Origin: DATGIQ01 sp035295665
GTDB taxonomy: Bacteria > Planctomycetota > Planctomycetia > Gemmatales > Gemmataceae
DNA length: 55,089 bases
Reading direction: 5' to 3'
NCBI GenBank assembly: GCA_035295665.1
Contig: DATGIQ010000504.1
Span: 1 to 55,089, forward strand
The number at the start of each line of letters is the position of its first letter. Position 1 is the stretch's first letter. This document shows, piece after piece, positions 32,590-41,650 of the stretch. The translations under genes and the position numbers were made by a program. The notes under the pieces are model-generated. The model worked only from the letters and a program-made list of their open reading frames with translations, had not been told where the DNA came from and searched no databases.

Positions 32590-33081
32590 CTACTTCTTCA
32601 CTCGCTTAAAAAGAAGCCGTGGGGGAATCGCAGGGTAGTTGGTCACTTTGCTGCCCGTCGCGATGGCTGTCCGTGCGGCTGCCGGCACGACAATGCCCAC
32701 GTATTCCCATCCCTCCTCAGTCGTCCGTGCTAATGCGTTGTTTGCTTCATCGTCCCCGTCCGCGAGAGTGAACACCTTGTACTCCCATGTTGGTTGGGCC
32801 ATCGCCTTTTCGCGCTGTTCCATATTTTTGAGCTTCTGATCGTGGTCGGCGGCCAAGGCCCGAAGCTCGGCCCGAAGCCCCTGCGTCTGTTCATCGACCG
32901 CGGCCTTCTGAGCTTGCAATTCCCCGATTTTGTCGAGAAGTTCGGCTTGTTGGATTTCCAACGGCGGCTGCCGGTCGGCATTCGGCCGGTCCTGTCCACG
33001 AACGATCTGTCGCCTTGCGACCACAAGCCCCATTGCGACCATCAGCCCGATCATCATGAGTGCACCAAACCAGGCTTTCAT
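32590..33081 (-). CDS. Single-span membrane protein with coiled coil and DUF4177-like C-terminus
   Basis: A 163-residue protein. An N-terminal helix (WFGALMMIGLMVAMGLVVA) is followed by a charged coiled-coil region (about residues 45-95, LEIQQAELLDKIGELQAQKAAVDEQ and so on) and a C-terminal domain WEYKVFTLADGDD..LARTTEEGWEYVGIV, resembling DUF4177, a small domain of unknown function. ATG 33081 is preceded by GGAGGAG at good spacing; a longer in-frame start at 33279 has no support. Confidence 0.65.
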   Translation of the reverse strand: MKAWFGALMMIGLMVAMGLVVARRQIVRGQDRPNADRQPPLEIQQAELLDKIGELQAQKAAVDEQTQGLRAELRALAADHDQKLKNMEQREKAMAQPTWEYKVFTLADGDDEANNALARTTEEGWEYVGIVVPAAARTAIATGSKVTNYPAIPPRLLFKRVKK

Positions 33082-33656
33082 ATCAATCTCCTCCAACGTG
33101 AGTTGAATATTTCTCCCATACCCTGCCGTCCCTGGCCGTTCGGCGATCCGAATCGCATGTCCTCCCGAATTCTTCCGCACTCGTTGACTGTCGCCCGGAA
33201 AGCTTACCATACGGGCTGCTGACGCTGACCTTTCTCTCCCCCCTTCGATGACTTCCACCGGTTTACGCTGCACGAACAACCCTCCAATTCTCCGGAATTA
33301 TCTGGGAGCCGTTTGAGGTCCCGGGAGAATTTTAAGAGAGGTAAACGGGGGTGTGGAAACGCATAGCCCCGTGGCCCGGTGACGCGCGCAAGCACACATG
33401 GACTGCATGAAGAACGGCTTGTCGCATACAAACTCCGCCAAGGTCTCCGGCCCACATGGACCAGTGGCCCCCTGTTCCCGCCCGTTCCTGTCACCTCTCT
33501 CGCCGGGCTTTTATGAGCGTGCCACTCTTTCCAGCCGACACCTCTCCCCTTAGAATCGACAGCACGGTGGCAGGATGTCCGCGGCCGCGCCGGATCTCTG
33601 CAGCCGCTCAATGAACACCCTTCGCTGAGGCGACCCGAACCCATGGAGATGCAATC
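33082..33656. other. 575-bp gap upstream of the aldolase-like gene
   Basis: No gene was recognised. A long open frame on the minus strand crosses from here into the aldolase gene, but it lacks a family likeness and reads as a by-product of the high GC content. No clear promoter was identified. Confidence 0.4.
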
Positions 33657-34574
33657 ATGAACGTCGGATTCGATCGGCCTTTGTACATCCTGCCCTTTGA
33701 TCATCGTGGCTCGTTCCAGACGAAGATGTTCGGCTGGAAAGGAACGCTCACTGACGCCCAGACCGCAGAGATCGCCGCCACCAAACAGGTGATCTACGAT
33801 GGCTTCAAACAGGCCGTGGCCGCCGGCGTACCGAAGGAGAAGGCCGGCATCCTCGTCGATGAACAATTTGGCGCCGCCATTCTCCGCGACGCCGCCAAGC
33901 ATGGTTACTCCACTTCGTGCCCCGCGGAAAAGAGCGGGCAGGACGAATTCGATTTCGAATACGGCGAACAATTCGCGCAGCACATCGAGGCGTTCAACCC
34001 TACCTTTTGCAAGGTCCTCGTCCGTTACAACCCGGAGGGCGAAAAGACACTCAACCAGCGCCAGGCCGGTCGCCTCAAACGGCTGTCGGATTATCTGCAC
34101 AAGCACGGGCGCAGCCAATTCATGTTCGAGCTATTGGTCCCCGCGGAAAAGGCACAGCTCGATCGGGTTCATGGCGACAAACATGCCTATGACCTGGAGA
34201 TGCGTCCCGGGCTCATGGTGCGAGCCATTCAGGAGCTACAGGATGCGGGCATCGAGCCGGATGTCTGGAAAATTGAGGGACTCGATCGCCGCGAGGATTG
34301 CGTTAAGGTAGTCGCAGCCGCACGCCGCGGCGGCCGGAACAAGGTGGGCTGCATCGTCCTGGGCCGCGGCGAAGACGACAAGAAAGTGCGCGAATGGCTC
34401 CAAACCGCGGCTCATGTCCCGGGGTTCATCGGCTTTGCCGTCGGCCGGACCAGCTTCTGGGATCCACTCATCAGCTGGCGCGAAAAAAAGACGAGCCGTG
34501 AGGCGGCCGCCACCGAGATCGCACGCCGCTATCGTGAATGGGTGGATATTTTCGATAAGGCCGTCGCATCGTGA
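33657..34574 (+). CDS. DUF2090 (IolC C-terminal-like) aldolase-fold protein
   Basis: A 305-residue protein resembling the DUF2090 half of bifunctional IolC proteins, related to 2-deoxy-5-keto-gluconate-6-phosphate aldolase of inositol degradation. Visible are LYILPFDHRGSFQTKMFG at the N-terminus (FDHR as in class I aldolase-like TIM barrels), GILVDEQFGAAILRDA, FCKVLVRYNPEG, FELLVPAE, DVWKIEGLDRREDC with a candidate Schiff-base lysine, IVLGRGEDDKKVREWL and FAVGRTSFWDPL. GGAG lies eight bases before ATG 33657. It may cleave a phosphorylated sugar acid; the substrate is uncertain. Confidence 0.8.
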   Translation: MNVGFDRPLYILPFDHRGSFQTKMFGWKGTLTDAQTAEIAATKQVIYDGFKQAVAAGVPKEKAGILVDEQFGAAILRDAAKHGYSTSCPAEKSGQDEFDFEYGEQFAQHIEAFNPTFCKVLVRYNPEGEKTLNQRQAGRLKRLSDYLHKHGRSQFMFELLVPAEKAQLDRVHGDKHAYDLEMRPGLMVRAIQELQDAGIEPDVWKIEGLDRREDCVKVVAAARRGGRNKVGCIVLGRGEDDKKVREWLQTAAHVPGFIGFAVGRTSFWDPLISWREKKTSREAAATEIARRYREWVDIFDKAVAS

Positions 34575-34626
34575 ATTCCGGGGATAGGGCCGGGCCGTTG
34601 CTCATGATCGTGCGGGAAGCCGGTGC

Positions 34627-34675
34627 ACAAGCCTGACGCGCCCGCAAAGGATCTTCGCGGGCGCGTCAGGCTTGT
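34627..34675. terminator. Family-B palindrome: bidirectional terminator candidate
   Basis: Perfect 19-bp inverted repeat (34627-34645 with 34657-34675) with an 11-base loop, located between the aldolase-like gene and the convergent iron-sulfur gene. Same acaagcctg/caggcttgt ends and similar arms as the element at 28534. Confidence 0.65.
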
Positions 34676-34684
34676 CGGCTGCAT

Positions 34685-37060
34685 TTAGCCCCGTTCGCTT
34701 TCCACGCTCTTGAGCAGCTCCTCCCCCGTCATGCGGTGGGCGGCATCGTGGGGACAGGCGTAAACGCAGCTGGGCTGGCCGTCCAGCTCGGCGCACAAGT
34801 CGCAGCTCGTCGCCTTCTGCTGGATGACGGCAATCTGCCTTCCCGGATTCAAGGGGTCCGCTCGGAACTCCTCGAAGGGATGCATGTTGATGTTGCCGTA
34901 GGGACAATTGTCCGCACACTTCCCGCAGCCGATGCACCAGTCTTCAATGATAATTTCACGCGAATTGCGACGGCGAATGGAGCCAACCGGGCATCCCACC
35001 ATGCAGTACGGGTCGAGGCACGACCGGCACGAGCTGGCCACCAGGTATTTATCGAACCGAAGTCCTTCGCGGATGAGCCGGGTCACGCCATCATGGGCAT
35101 CCGCACACGCTTTGGTGCATTCATCGCAGCGCGTACATTTTTCCAGATCGAGTACCAGGAGACTTTGGGCGTTCATCAAACCCTGCCGCAGGAAATCTCC
35201 CAGCGGAACGTTGTTGACCTGTTGAAATGCCTTGGCATTCTCACGCAAATGGTCAATCGCGATTTTGACCAGACGCTGCCGAACCTGAGGGAATTGGTCC
35301 AGGATCTCTTGGAAATCCTCCCCCTTGATCCGCACCAAATCGACGTGATCGATGGCGCTACACGTGGCCGTGCGCACGCCGGGCGGCGCTAGCTCATGAA
35401 TCTCGGGGATGTGCGACATCAGACCGATTTCGCCGAAATAGCCGCCCGGCCCAATGTAGGTCAGGACCTGTTCCCCGCCTGGTCCGTTCTGGGCCACTTT
35501 GACAAAGCCGATGCGGACCAGGTAAAAGTGATCGGCCAAATCCCCCTGACGGAACACGACTTCGCCGGGATTCAACCGCAACAGCTCGACCCGCTGTCGG
35601 ATGAAATTGACGAGACGGGCAAAGTCGGTTTCATTTTCCAACATTTGCGAAAAAATCCGCACGCTTCGCAAGTGGCTCTCGACCGCTCGTTGCCGATACA
35701 TCGCTTCCAGCTTGGCCCGCGAAGACTTGCTCCGCTGCAAAATGTAAAGCACGTTGCGGAGCATTTCGAGCACCGTGCAATCCTCCGCGGCTTGCACCGT
35801 GGCCGAACGCGGATACGAGCTCATGCACGTCATTTCGCCGAAGAGATCCCCCGCACCCAGGGTCGCCACGGGATTGTCGTAGTCGAGCGAAACAGGAGCA
35901 TCGATGTGGATAAAGCGTGAGTTGCTTTCCTCGTCGCGGGTGTCCTGGTCGCGCCGCTCCAGGCTGCTGGTGAAACGGCGAATCAGGCCGAGCGGACCCC
36001 AGTTGACGCGATCGCGCTTTCCCTTGTGCCCTTTGACGTGCTTGATCGGCGCCTGGATGAAAACCTTCACCGACCCCTTTTCAATGTAGAAGGCGGTCGC
36101 CCCGAAATCGCCTTCGCGGCAAATGATGTCCCCTCGTTTGAATTGGCGCCGAACCACGGCCCCCTTGTTCCAGTGCAAGAACGGTAACGAGACTCCCTGG
36201 AACAACTCGAGCGTGGCCAGCTTCTCGGCCGACACCGGCTCGGCAGGCGGCCGGGCATCTTTCCAGGCATCGGGTTGGACATAGCTGCGGTTGGTAAGGG
36301 CTCCCGTGGGACACGACACCATGCACTCCCCACAAGAGACGCAGGTGGAACTGCCCATCGGGCTGTCCAGGTCGAAGGCGATGCCGGCTTTGTAGCCCTT
36401 GCCGCGCCGGCCGAGGACTTCGTTGCTGCGGATTTCGTTGCAGCCGCGGATACAGCGATCGCAAAGAATACAGGCATTATGGTCCACGGCAATGACGACC
36501 GAGGAATCGTCATGCTTGCGGTGGGCCGGCGACTGCGGAAAGCGCGAGGCCGTGATCTCGAAGACGCGGGCGTACTTTTCCAGCTCGCAGTCGCCGTGCT
36601 CCTTCTCCTTCGCACAGGGACTCGGATGGTCGGCCATCAACAGCTCGGTCACGATCTTGACCGACGACTGCACCCGCGGACTGGTATGGTGTGTGAAGAT
36701 GATCATCCCCGCTTCGACGGGACGATAGCAAGCGGGGGCCAGCCGCCATTCCTTGCGGCCATCCTTGAATTTCACTTCGACCGAGCAGATCCGGCACACG
36801 CCGACCGGAGTCATGTATTCACGGTGGCACAGGGTGGGGATTTCGATGTTTGCCTTGGCGGCGGCATCGTAAATGGTGGTGAGACGGGGCACGGCCCGCC
36901 CCGTGGGGTCATAGCTGACCGATACGCGGGGGACCGAAACTGTTTTGCCGTCTATCTCTACCTCAAGGGGTGCCTGGTTCAGTAATTCGGCCGTCGAACG
37001 CAGCGTCGTGATCATCTGCCCTTCGACCGTTACCTGCACCGACTCATTGGTGTTACTCAT
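34685..37060 (-). CDS. Multi-cluster iron-sulfur protein with two cyclic-nucleotide-binding folds
   Basis: A 791-residue cytoplasmic electron-transfer protein. About residues 30-125 form a NuoG/HoxU-like [2Fe-2S] ferredoxin (TLCHREYMTPVGVCRIC, then APACYRPV). About 150-175 corresponds to the His-Cys3 region but reads HPSPCAKEKEHGDC, lacking one expected cysteine. About 195-270 are two [4Fe-4S] motifs (CILCDRCIRGC, CVSCGECMVSCP). Two cyclic-nucleotide-binding folds follow (about 310-470 with AGDLFGEMTCMSSYPRSATV, and 510-640 with PGGYFGEIGLMS). The end carries four [4Fe-4S] motifs (CTRCDECTKAC, CRSCLDPYCMVGC, CIGCGKCADNC, CDLC...CVYAC). ATG 37060 has GAGGAAGG upstream. It is the last gene of a four-gene redox operon. 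Confidence 0.88.
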   Translation of the reverse strand: MSNTNESVQVTVEGQMITTLRSTAELLNQAPLEVEIDGKTVSVPRVSVSYDPTGRAVPRLTTIYDAAAKANIEIPTLCHREYMTPVGVCRICSVEVKFKDGRKEWRLAPACYRPVEAGMIIFTHHTSPRVQSSVKIVTELLMADHPSPCAKEKEHGDCELEKYARVFEITASRFPQSPAHRKHDDSSVVIAVDHNACILCDRCIRGCNEIRSNEVLGRRGKGYKAGIAFDLDSPMGSSTCVSCGECMVSCPTGALTNRSYVQPDAWKDARPPAEPVSAEKLATLELFQGVSLPFLHWNKGAVVRRQFKRGDIICREGDFGATAFYIEKGSVKVFIQAPIKHVKGHKGKRDRVNWGPLGLIRRFTSSLERRDQDTRDEESNSRFIHIDAPVSLDYDNPVATLGAGDLFGEMTCMSSYPRSATVQAAEDCTVLEMLRNVLYILQRSKSSRAKLEAMYRQRAVESHLRSVRIFSQMLENETDFARLVNFIRQRVELLRLNPGEVVFRQGDLADHFYLVRIGFVKVAQNGPGGEQVLTYIGPGGYFGEIGLMSHIPEIHELAPPGVRTATCSAIDHVDLVRIKGEDFQEILDQFPQVRQRLVKIAIDHLRENAKAFQQVNNVPLGDFLRQGLMNAQSLLVLDLEKCTRCDECTKACADAHDGVTRLIREGLRFDKYLVASSCRSCLDPYCMVGCPVGSIRRRNSREIIIEDWCIGCGKCADNCPYGNINMHPFEEFRADPLNPGRQIAVIQQKATSCDLCAELDGQPSCVYACPHDAAHRMTGEELLKSVESERG

Positions 37061-37088
37061 GGGTCGCCTTCCTCTCCGCAAGGTGCAA

Positions 37089-38828
37089 TTAAGCACGGGC
37101 TCTGCCGTCAAGGTATTTATCCAGATCTTCGCGGAAGTGTTTAATTACGGTCGTAATGGGGTTGGCGGCCACTTGCCCGAGCCCGCAAATCGAGGTGGTG
37201 CCCATCGTATCCGCCAGCTCACTGATCAGGTTCAGATCCTTGCGGGAACATCGTCCGTGGAGCAGCGCATGAATGATCTCGACGAGTTTTTGCGAGCCCA
37301 TTCGGCAGGGAACACATTTGCCACACGACTCATTGCGGTAGAACTCCACACAGTTGAGTGCCATCTCGACGATATTGGCCCGGTCGCCTACCACGACGCA
37401 GGCGGCTCCGAGCATCCCCCCCATCGCTGACACGGTATTCAGGCCCAGGGGGAGATCGAGGAGGTCGTAGGCCGCGACATCGGCCGCCAGCTTGCGCTCC
37501 TTGACCAGGCGATCGACGAATGGCTTGGGCAAGTTCTCGATTTTGATCTTTGCCGGTAGGAAGCCGCCGGAAGGACCCGAAAGTGCGATCGCCTTGAGCC
37601 GTTGTCCGCCACTCATGCCTCCGGCAGTATCGAAGACCAGCTCCCGAACGGTCTGACCAAACGGCACTTCATAAACACCCGGCCGATTCACGTCGCCGCT
37701 GATCGACACGAACCGCAGACCGGTCTCACCGTTGGTGCCTGCATCGCGATACCACTCGCCGCCCCGTAACACGATGGCCGGCACCCATGAAAGGGTCTCC
37801 ACATTGTTGATCACGGTCGGCTTGCCGTAGAGGCCGTTGAAGACGGGAAACGGCGGCTTATTGCGCGGTTCGCCACGCCGGTCTTCCATCGCTTCCAGCA
37901 GGGCACTCTCCTCGCCCTGGATGTAGCCCCCTGGACTGATGTACGTCTCCAGCGAAAACGCGCGCCCCGAACCCTTGACGTTTGGGCCGCAGATCCCGGC
38001 TTCGCGGGCATGGGCCAGCGCCTCCTTCACGGCTTCAATTTCTTCTTCGTACTCATGGCGAATATAGATGTAGCCCTGGGTAGCCCCGGTCACGAGGCCG
38101 GCCAACACCATGCCTTCGATCACCAAGTAGGGCGTGCGGCGGAGAAGTTCCCGATCCTTGAAGGTGCCTGGCTCACTTTCGTCGGCATTGCAGACGACAT
38201 ATTTGACATCCCCCGGAGCCGCACGGACGGTCGACCACTTGAGATGGGTCCGGAACCCGGCCCCGCCCATGCCGCGCAAGTCGGCCGTCTCGAGAGCGGC
38301 GAGGATACTGTCGACGTCCGTCTTTTTCAGGAAGCGATCCAGGGCTTCGTAGCGTGGCTGGCCGGCGTAGGGATCGATCTTCCAGCCGAGGGGTGCACAC
38401 TCGGCCTTCTGCTCGGGCAAGGATTCTTTCGCAGCCGCGGACAGGATCCGGGTCCGCAGTTCCGTATCGGACAACCCGCGGTAAACGTGATCGTTGATCG
38501 AAACGGCTACCGGACAATCGCATTGGCCCAAGCAGGAAACACCACCCACAGCGACTTGTCCGTTGCCCAGCTCGTTGGCCACGGCTTCCAGATTGTCCTG
38601 CACGCGCGGGGCGCCGCGCAGGTGGCAGGACATATCGCGACAGACCTTGACGTCCACCACCGGCGGCGGCTGGAGACGGTAAAGGGGATAGAAGCTGGCC
38701 ACTTCATGGATTCGGTGCAGGGGCACCGCGAGCCGCTGGGAAAGGGCACGCAGCTCCTCCGGCGGAAGATAACCGCAGCGTTCCTGAATATGGTGCAATT
38801 CTTGGACAATCATGATCATCTTCCCCAC
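37089..38828 (-). CDS. NuoE-NuoF fusion, NADH dehydrogenase (HoxF-like) subunit
   Basis: A 579-residue fusion of the 24-kDa and 51-kDa subunits of complex I-type enzymes. Residues 1-150: NuoE thioredoxin-like [2Fe-2S] domain with CRDMSC and SCLGQCDC. Residues about 170-579: NuoF with GMGGAGFRTHLKW and YVVCNADESEPGTFKDRE (FMN and NADH binding), GAYICGEETAL-like GGYIQGEESALLEA, and the N3 cluster ESCGKCVPCRMGSQKL plus SICGLGQ. It probably oxidises NADH and passes electrons to the neighbouring iron-sulfur protein, as HoxF passes to HoxU. It is downstream of the decaheme gene (44 bp) and upstream of the iron-sulfur gene (28 bp). ATG 38828 or 38819 is possible. Confidence 0.92.
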   Translation of the reverse strand: MGKMIMIVQELHHIQERCGYLPPEELRALSQRLAVPLHRIHEVASFYPLYRLQPPPVVDVKVCRDMSCHLRGAPRVQDNLEAVANELGNGQVAVGGVSCLGQCDCPVAVSINDHVYRGLSDTELRTRILSAAAKESLPEQKAECAPLGWKIDPYAGQPRYEALDRFLKKTDVDSILAALETADLRGMGGAGFRTHLKWSTVRAAPGDVKYVVCNADESEPGTFKDRELLRRTPYLVIEGMVLAGLVTGATQGYIYIRHEYEEEIEAVKEALAHAREAGICGPNVKGSGRAFSLETYISPGGYIQGEESALLEAMEDRRGEPRNKPPFPVFNGLYGKPTVINNVETLSWVPAIVLRGGEWYRDAGTNGETGLRFVSISGDVNRPGVYEVPFGQTVRELVFDTAGGMSGGQRLKAIALSGPSGGFLPAKIKIENLPKPFVDRLVKERKLAADVAAYDLLDLPLGLNTVSAMGGMLGAACVVVGDRANIVEMALNCVEFYRNESCGKCVPCRMGSQKLVEIIHALLHGRCSRKDLNLISELADTMGTTSICGLGQVAANPITTVIKHFREDLDKYLDGRARA

Positions 38829-38872
38829 ATCCGGGTCCCCAGCATCTGCCGAGGATTCGCTTCACGAACACC

Positions 38873-40405
38873 TCAGGGTCTTCCTTGCAAAAACTCCTCG
38901 ATGTTCCGCTTCACAGTCACTCCGCGCTTGACCGTGCCAATGCCCTGAAGCGGATTTTCTCCGTGATGGTAGCGATGACACTCCGTGCAGTCGAACCGCG
39001 CCCCACCTTGAATCTTACCATCCCGGCGAGTTTGTGGACTGTGGCACTGCAAGCAGGTATCCATATTGGGGAGCAGAACATCGGCACTGACGGCCGAGGT
39101 TTTCGCCTGTGCATGGCAAGCCAGGCAGTCCAGAGCCCGATGGGCGGCATGATCGAACACCGCGTGTTTGAACCAGACCTCGGGGACTTGCGGCGGCACG
39201 ATCCGATTGGGGACGATCTGGGCCCCGCTACGTTCGGAAACATGGCACTCGCCACACGTTTGCTTGCCCAGGAACACCTTCCTGTCTGCATCCTCAACTT
39301 TGTCCCGATACAGGAACGCTTCCATTTTGCCAGCCAGCTTGGCGTCAATTTCTTTCCGCATGCCGGGCGGTGCTTCCGTCGCATTCATGCCTGGTAGGGG
39401 ACGCCGCATCGGCTTGGGCAGGTCACGCTCTTGCTTCCCAAGCTCCTCCTCAGCATAGGCTCCCCACAGAAAATCATGTACCTGGCGCGGCTGGAGGCCA
39501 TGAGGAATGGTCAGGTCCGGCGACTTTGGATCAAACGTCAAGGGGTGACAGGCGCGGCAATGATTCTCGTAGCGGATCGGCAGCATGAGATCCCCGGCAG
39601 CGCGCGCCGGCAAGCTGGTGACGGCCATGCTCTTCGTGGCAAGATCAGCTCGGTCCAGAACGTGGCACGAGGTGCAAGTGAGCTGGACGAGCGCGGCATC
39701 GTCCTTTTGGCCCGCCGGCTGCTGCTGCCGATAGCGCTCGCGCTCCTGAGGATCGCGGATGTCGCCCAGCTTCCACTTGGCTCCTGCCATCCCGTTGGCC
39801 AGGTGCATTTGATGGTTGAATTTGAGTTTTCCCGGATCTTTGTCAACGTGGATCGCCGGGTGATGACCTTTCTCGAAACGAGTGACTGCTGCCTCGTACT
39901 GCGGCTTTCCATCCATGTGTGCGGCCAAGTTGGCATGGCAGTTGGTACAGTCGCTGTCGGGCAGATGAACGAGCGACGCATCACGGCCCTGGTGATCATG
40001 ATGACATCCGCCGCAGGTGGGGGTGTCGCTCTGCTTCTGGCTGGCATGGTGAACGGGCCCGGCATGGCACTGCTCACAACGGGATTTGCTTTCCTGGAGA
40101 TTGCCGACCAGGGCCGTGGACCAATGGGTACCGTTGATTGGAGCAAAGGGAACGTGGCAGCTCTCGCAATTGGCTTCCCAAGTAGCGTGGGCCGCCGCCA
40201 CCGGTCCACGGGAGTAGCGGAGCCGGCCCTCATCGCTCATCCCGAAACCGATCGCCCACCAGCCGAGGGCGAGCACCAACGCCAGCACCGTCAGCCCCAG
40301 CTTCCACCGGGTTAGAGCGTCCGCCTGCTTGAAGTAATTGAGAGGAATCCGAACGGCTCGCTGTTTGGCGGTTTCCGGCGGCCGGCGGGGGTCTGGAGGG
40401 GCCAT
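38873..40405 (-). CDS. Membrane-anchored decaheme c-type cytochrome
   Basis: A 510-residue protein with an N-terminal membrane anchor (about residues 35-55) and ten CxxCH heme-binding motifs: CESCH (C80), CEQCH, CGGCH, CTNCH, CTSCH, CRACH, CGECH, CLACH, CLQCH and CTECH. Many isolated histidines (for example FNHQMH, FDHAAH) can supply distal ligands, as in cytochrome c3/c7-type proteins. The body is outside the cytoplasmic membrane. ATG 40405 follows the b-type cytochrome gene by 11 bases with GGAG upstream; a longer in-frame start at 40513 would overlap that gene. It likely carries electrons between the membrane subunit and an outside partner. Confidence 0.9.
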   Translation of the reverse strand: MAPPDPRRPPETAKQRAVRIPLNYFKQADALTRWKLGLTVLALVLALGWWAIGFGMSDEGRLRYSRGPVAAAHATWEANCESCHVPFAPINGTHWSTALVGNLQESKSRCEQCHAGPVHHASQKQSDTPTCGGCHHDHQGRDASLVHLPDSDCTNCHANLAAHMDGKPQYEAAVTRFEKGHHPAIHVDKDPGKLKFNHQMHLANGMAGAKWKLGDIRDPQERERYRQQQPAGQKDDAALVQLTCTSCHVLDRADLATKSMAVTSLPARAAGDLMLPIRYENHCRACHPLTFDPKSPDLTIPHGLQPRQVHDFLWGAYAEEELGKQERDLPKPMRRPLPGMNATEAPPGMRKEIDAKLAGKMEAFLYRDKVEDADRKVFLGKQTCGECHVSERSGAQIVPNRIVPPQVPEVWFKHAVFDHAAHRALDCLACHAQAKTSAVSADVLLPNMDTCLQCHSPQTRRDGKIQGGARFDCTECHRYHHGENPLQGIGTVKRGVTVKRNIEEFLQGRP

Positions 40406-40416
40406 GCTAGCTCCAG

Positions 40417-41391
40417 TTACCAGTACTTGATGGCAACCCAACCATGGACAAACATCAACGCGACCAGTGCGATCGAAAGAGATAGGTGGATCGAGAGCCA
40501 GCTGTGCAGCCAAAAATGCATCCGCGCTTGTCGATCTAACTGGCGGCGCTGCTCACAGAGGCTCTCCAGCGTATTAACCGTTTCGTGGGTTTCCGGAGGC
40601 AGTTTGGTCTTGAGGTCGAGGAACATCGCGGCGGCACGGCCAGGATTCCCTAGCGGCGAACCGGAACCGCTTCCCTTGTCCAGGAAGGGAGCGATGCTCG
40701 CTTGGAAAAAGTGGCGTAACGGTTCCGCCTCCGGTATGGGTTCGCTCGGCACCCGTGTTTGCAAAACCTTTCCCTGGACTCTTCCCGCCGACCGGACAAC
40801 TCCCACGGTCAGGTAACCAACCGCGCGCAGCTCGGCGGCTTCCTGCTCTTTTTTCGGGGCGGCCGCGGCGTCCTCCGGGGCGCCGCACGTTGCAAGGACA
40901 AGCCGTTCCGCTTCCTTGGCGAGCTGACCGACCACGCGGTCAATCTGGCTGTAGATTGTTTCGGCCGGTACTTCGTTGAGCATCATCTGGGGAATGATCT
41001 GCTGAAAAATCAGGCCCACGATTCCGCTGCCAATGACGATCAGCAACAGGATCATGAGCACGCTGCTGAGAGTGCCCCCCATGCGAAACCCACTGTGGTA
41101 AATCAGCAAGGGCAAGCAGAGCAATCCGAGCCAGATGTGGGCGCGCATCCACACTTTGGCACGGCCTATCCGCCAGGTGCGAACTTTCTTCCGCCACCAA
41201 AGGAGAACTTCAAAAAGGATGATTACCCCGCCCACGACACCAAACGTGAAGCCGGGGAGGCTGCTTCCACCAGGCCACCGGGGTGCACCGACCCCTACCA
41301 GAAAAAACCAGACACTCGCTGCTGCGGTGGCCAGGACGACGAACAGGATCCAGGGCACGTGTTCAGCGAGGGTTCTACGATCGATCAGCAC
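40417..41391 (-). CDS. b-type cytochrome-like membrane subunit
   Basis: A 324-residue membrane protein, first gene of the redox operon. Helices: about residues 12-33, 46-64, 83-100 (RAHIWLGLLCLPLLIYHSGF), 106-130, and a last helix (LSIHLSLSIALVALMFVHGWVAI). Histidines in RAHIW, IYHSG, LHSWLSIH and FVHGW are well placed for two b hemes, as in cytochrome b561-like or menaquinol-oxidising subunits. Between helices 4 and 5 is a soluble loop of about 150 residues with conserved charged parts. It probably connects the NADH-linked cytoplasmic subunits to the decaheme protein, with quinone as possible partner; no close family was recognised. Confidence 0.75.
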   Translation of the reverse strand: MLIDRRTLAEHVPWILFVVLATAAASVWFFLVGVGAPRWPGGSSLPGFTFGVVGGVIILFEVLLWWRKKVRTWRIGRAKVWMRAHIWLGLLCLPLLIYHSGFRMGGTLSSVLMILLLIVIGSGIVGLIFQQIIPQMMLNEVPAETIYSQIDRVVGQLAKEAERLVLATCGAPEDAAAAPKKEQEAAELRAVGYLTVGVVRSAGRVQGKVLQTRVPSEPIPEAEPLRHFFQASIAPFLDKGSGSGSPLGNPGRAAAMFLDLKTKLPPETHETVNTLESLCEQRRQLDRQARMHFWLHSWLSIHLSLSIALVALMFVHGWVAIKYW

Positions 41392-41581
41392 AGGGGGCTC
41401 CTCCGTGACAGAGGCGCGCTCAGGACGTAAACCCGCGCACTATGGCAACGGGGCCTGCGAATACCGATACTCTCCTCGTAAACTTCAGAATTTCTAGCAA
41501 CCCATCTGGACGTTGTCAACAAACACGTTATCCTTTCTCCAGAATTGCAGAAAAATTTTTCATCTTGTCCGGACGCTTTGC

Positions 41582-41610
41582 TTGCATTGGCGTCGGATCG
41601 GGGTTATGTT
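41582..41610 (+). promoter_or_regulatory. Candidate sigma-70-type promoter for the multiheme cytochrome gene
   Basis: TTGCAT at 41582-41587, spacer of exactly 17 bases, TATGTT at 41605-41610, about 40 bases before ATG 41651, in an AT-richer stretch of the 259-bp divergent region between two cytochrome genes. Confidence 0.45.
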
Positions 41611-41650
41611 ACACGCACTCTTCCCTCTCCGAGTCTAAGTAGGTGCCCCG

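Noticed and set aside
33204..34118. Long minus-strand open frame across the aldolase-like gene
   Set aside because: It overlaps a well-supported plus-strand gene, has no family likeness and no ribosome-binding site; a GC-rich antisense artefact.
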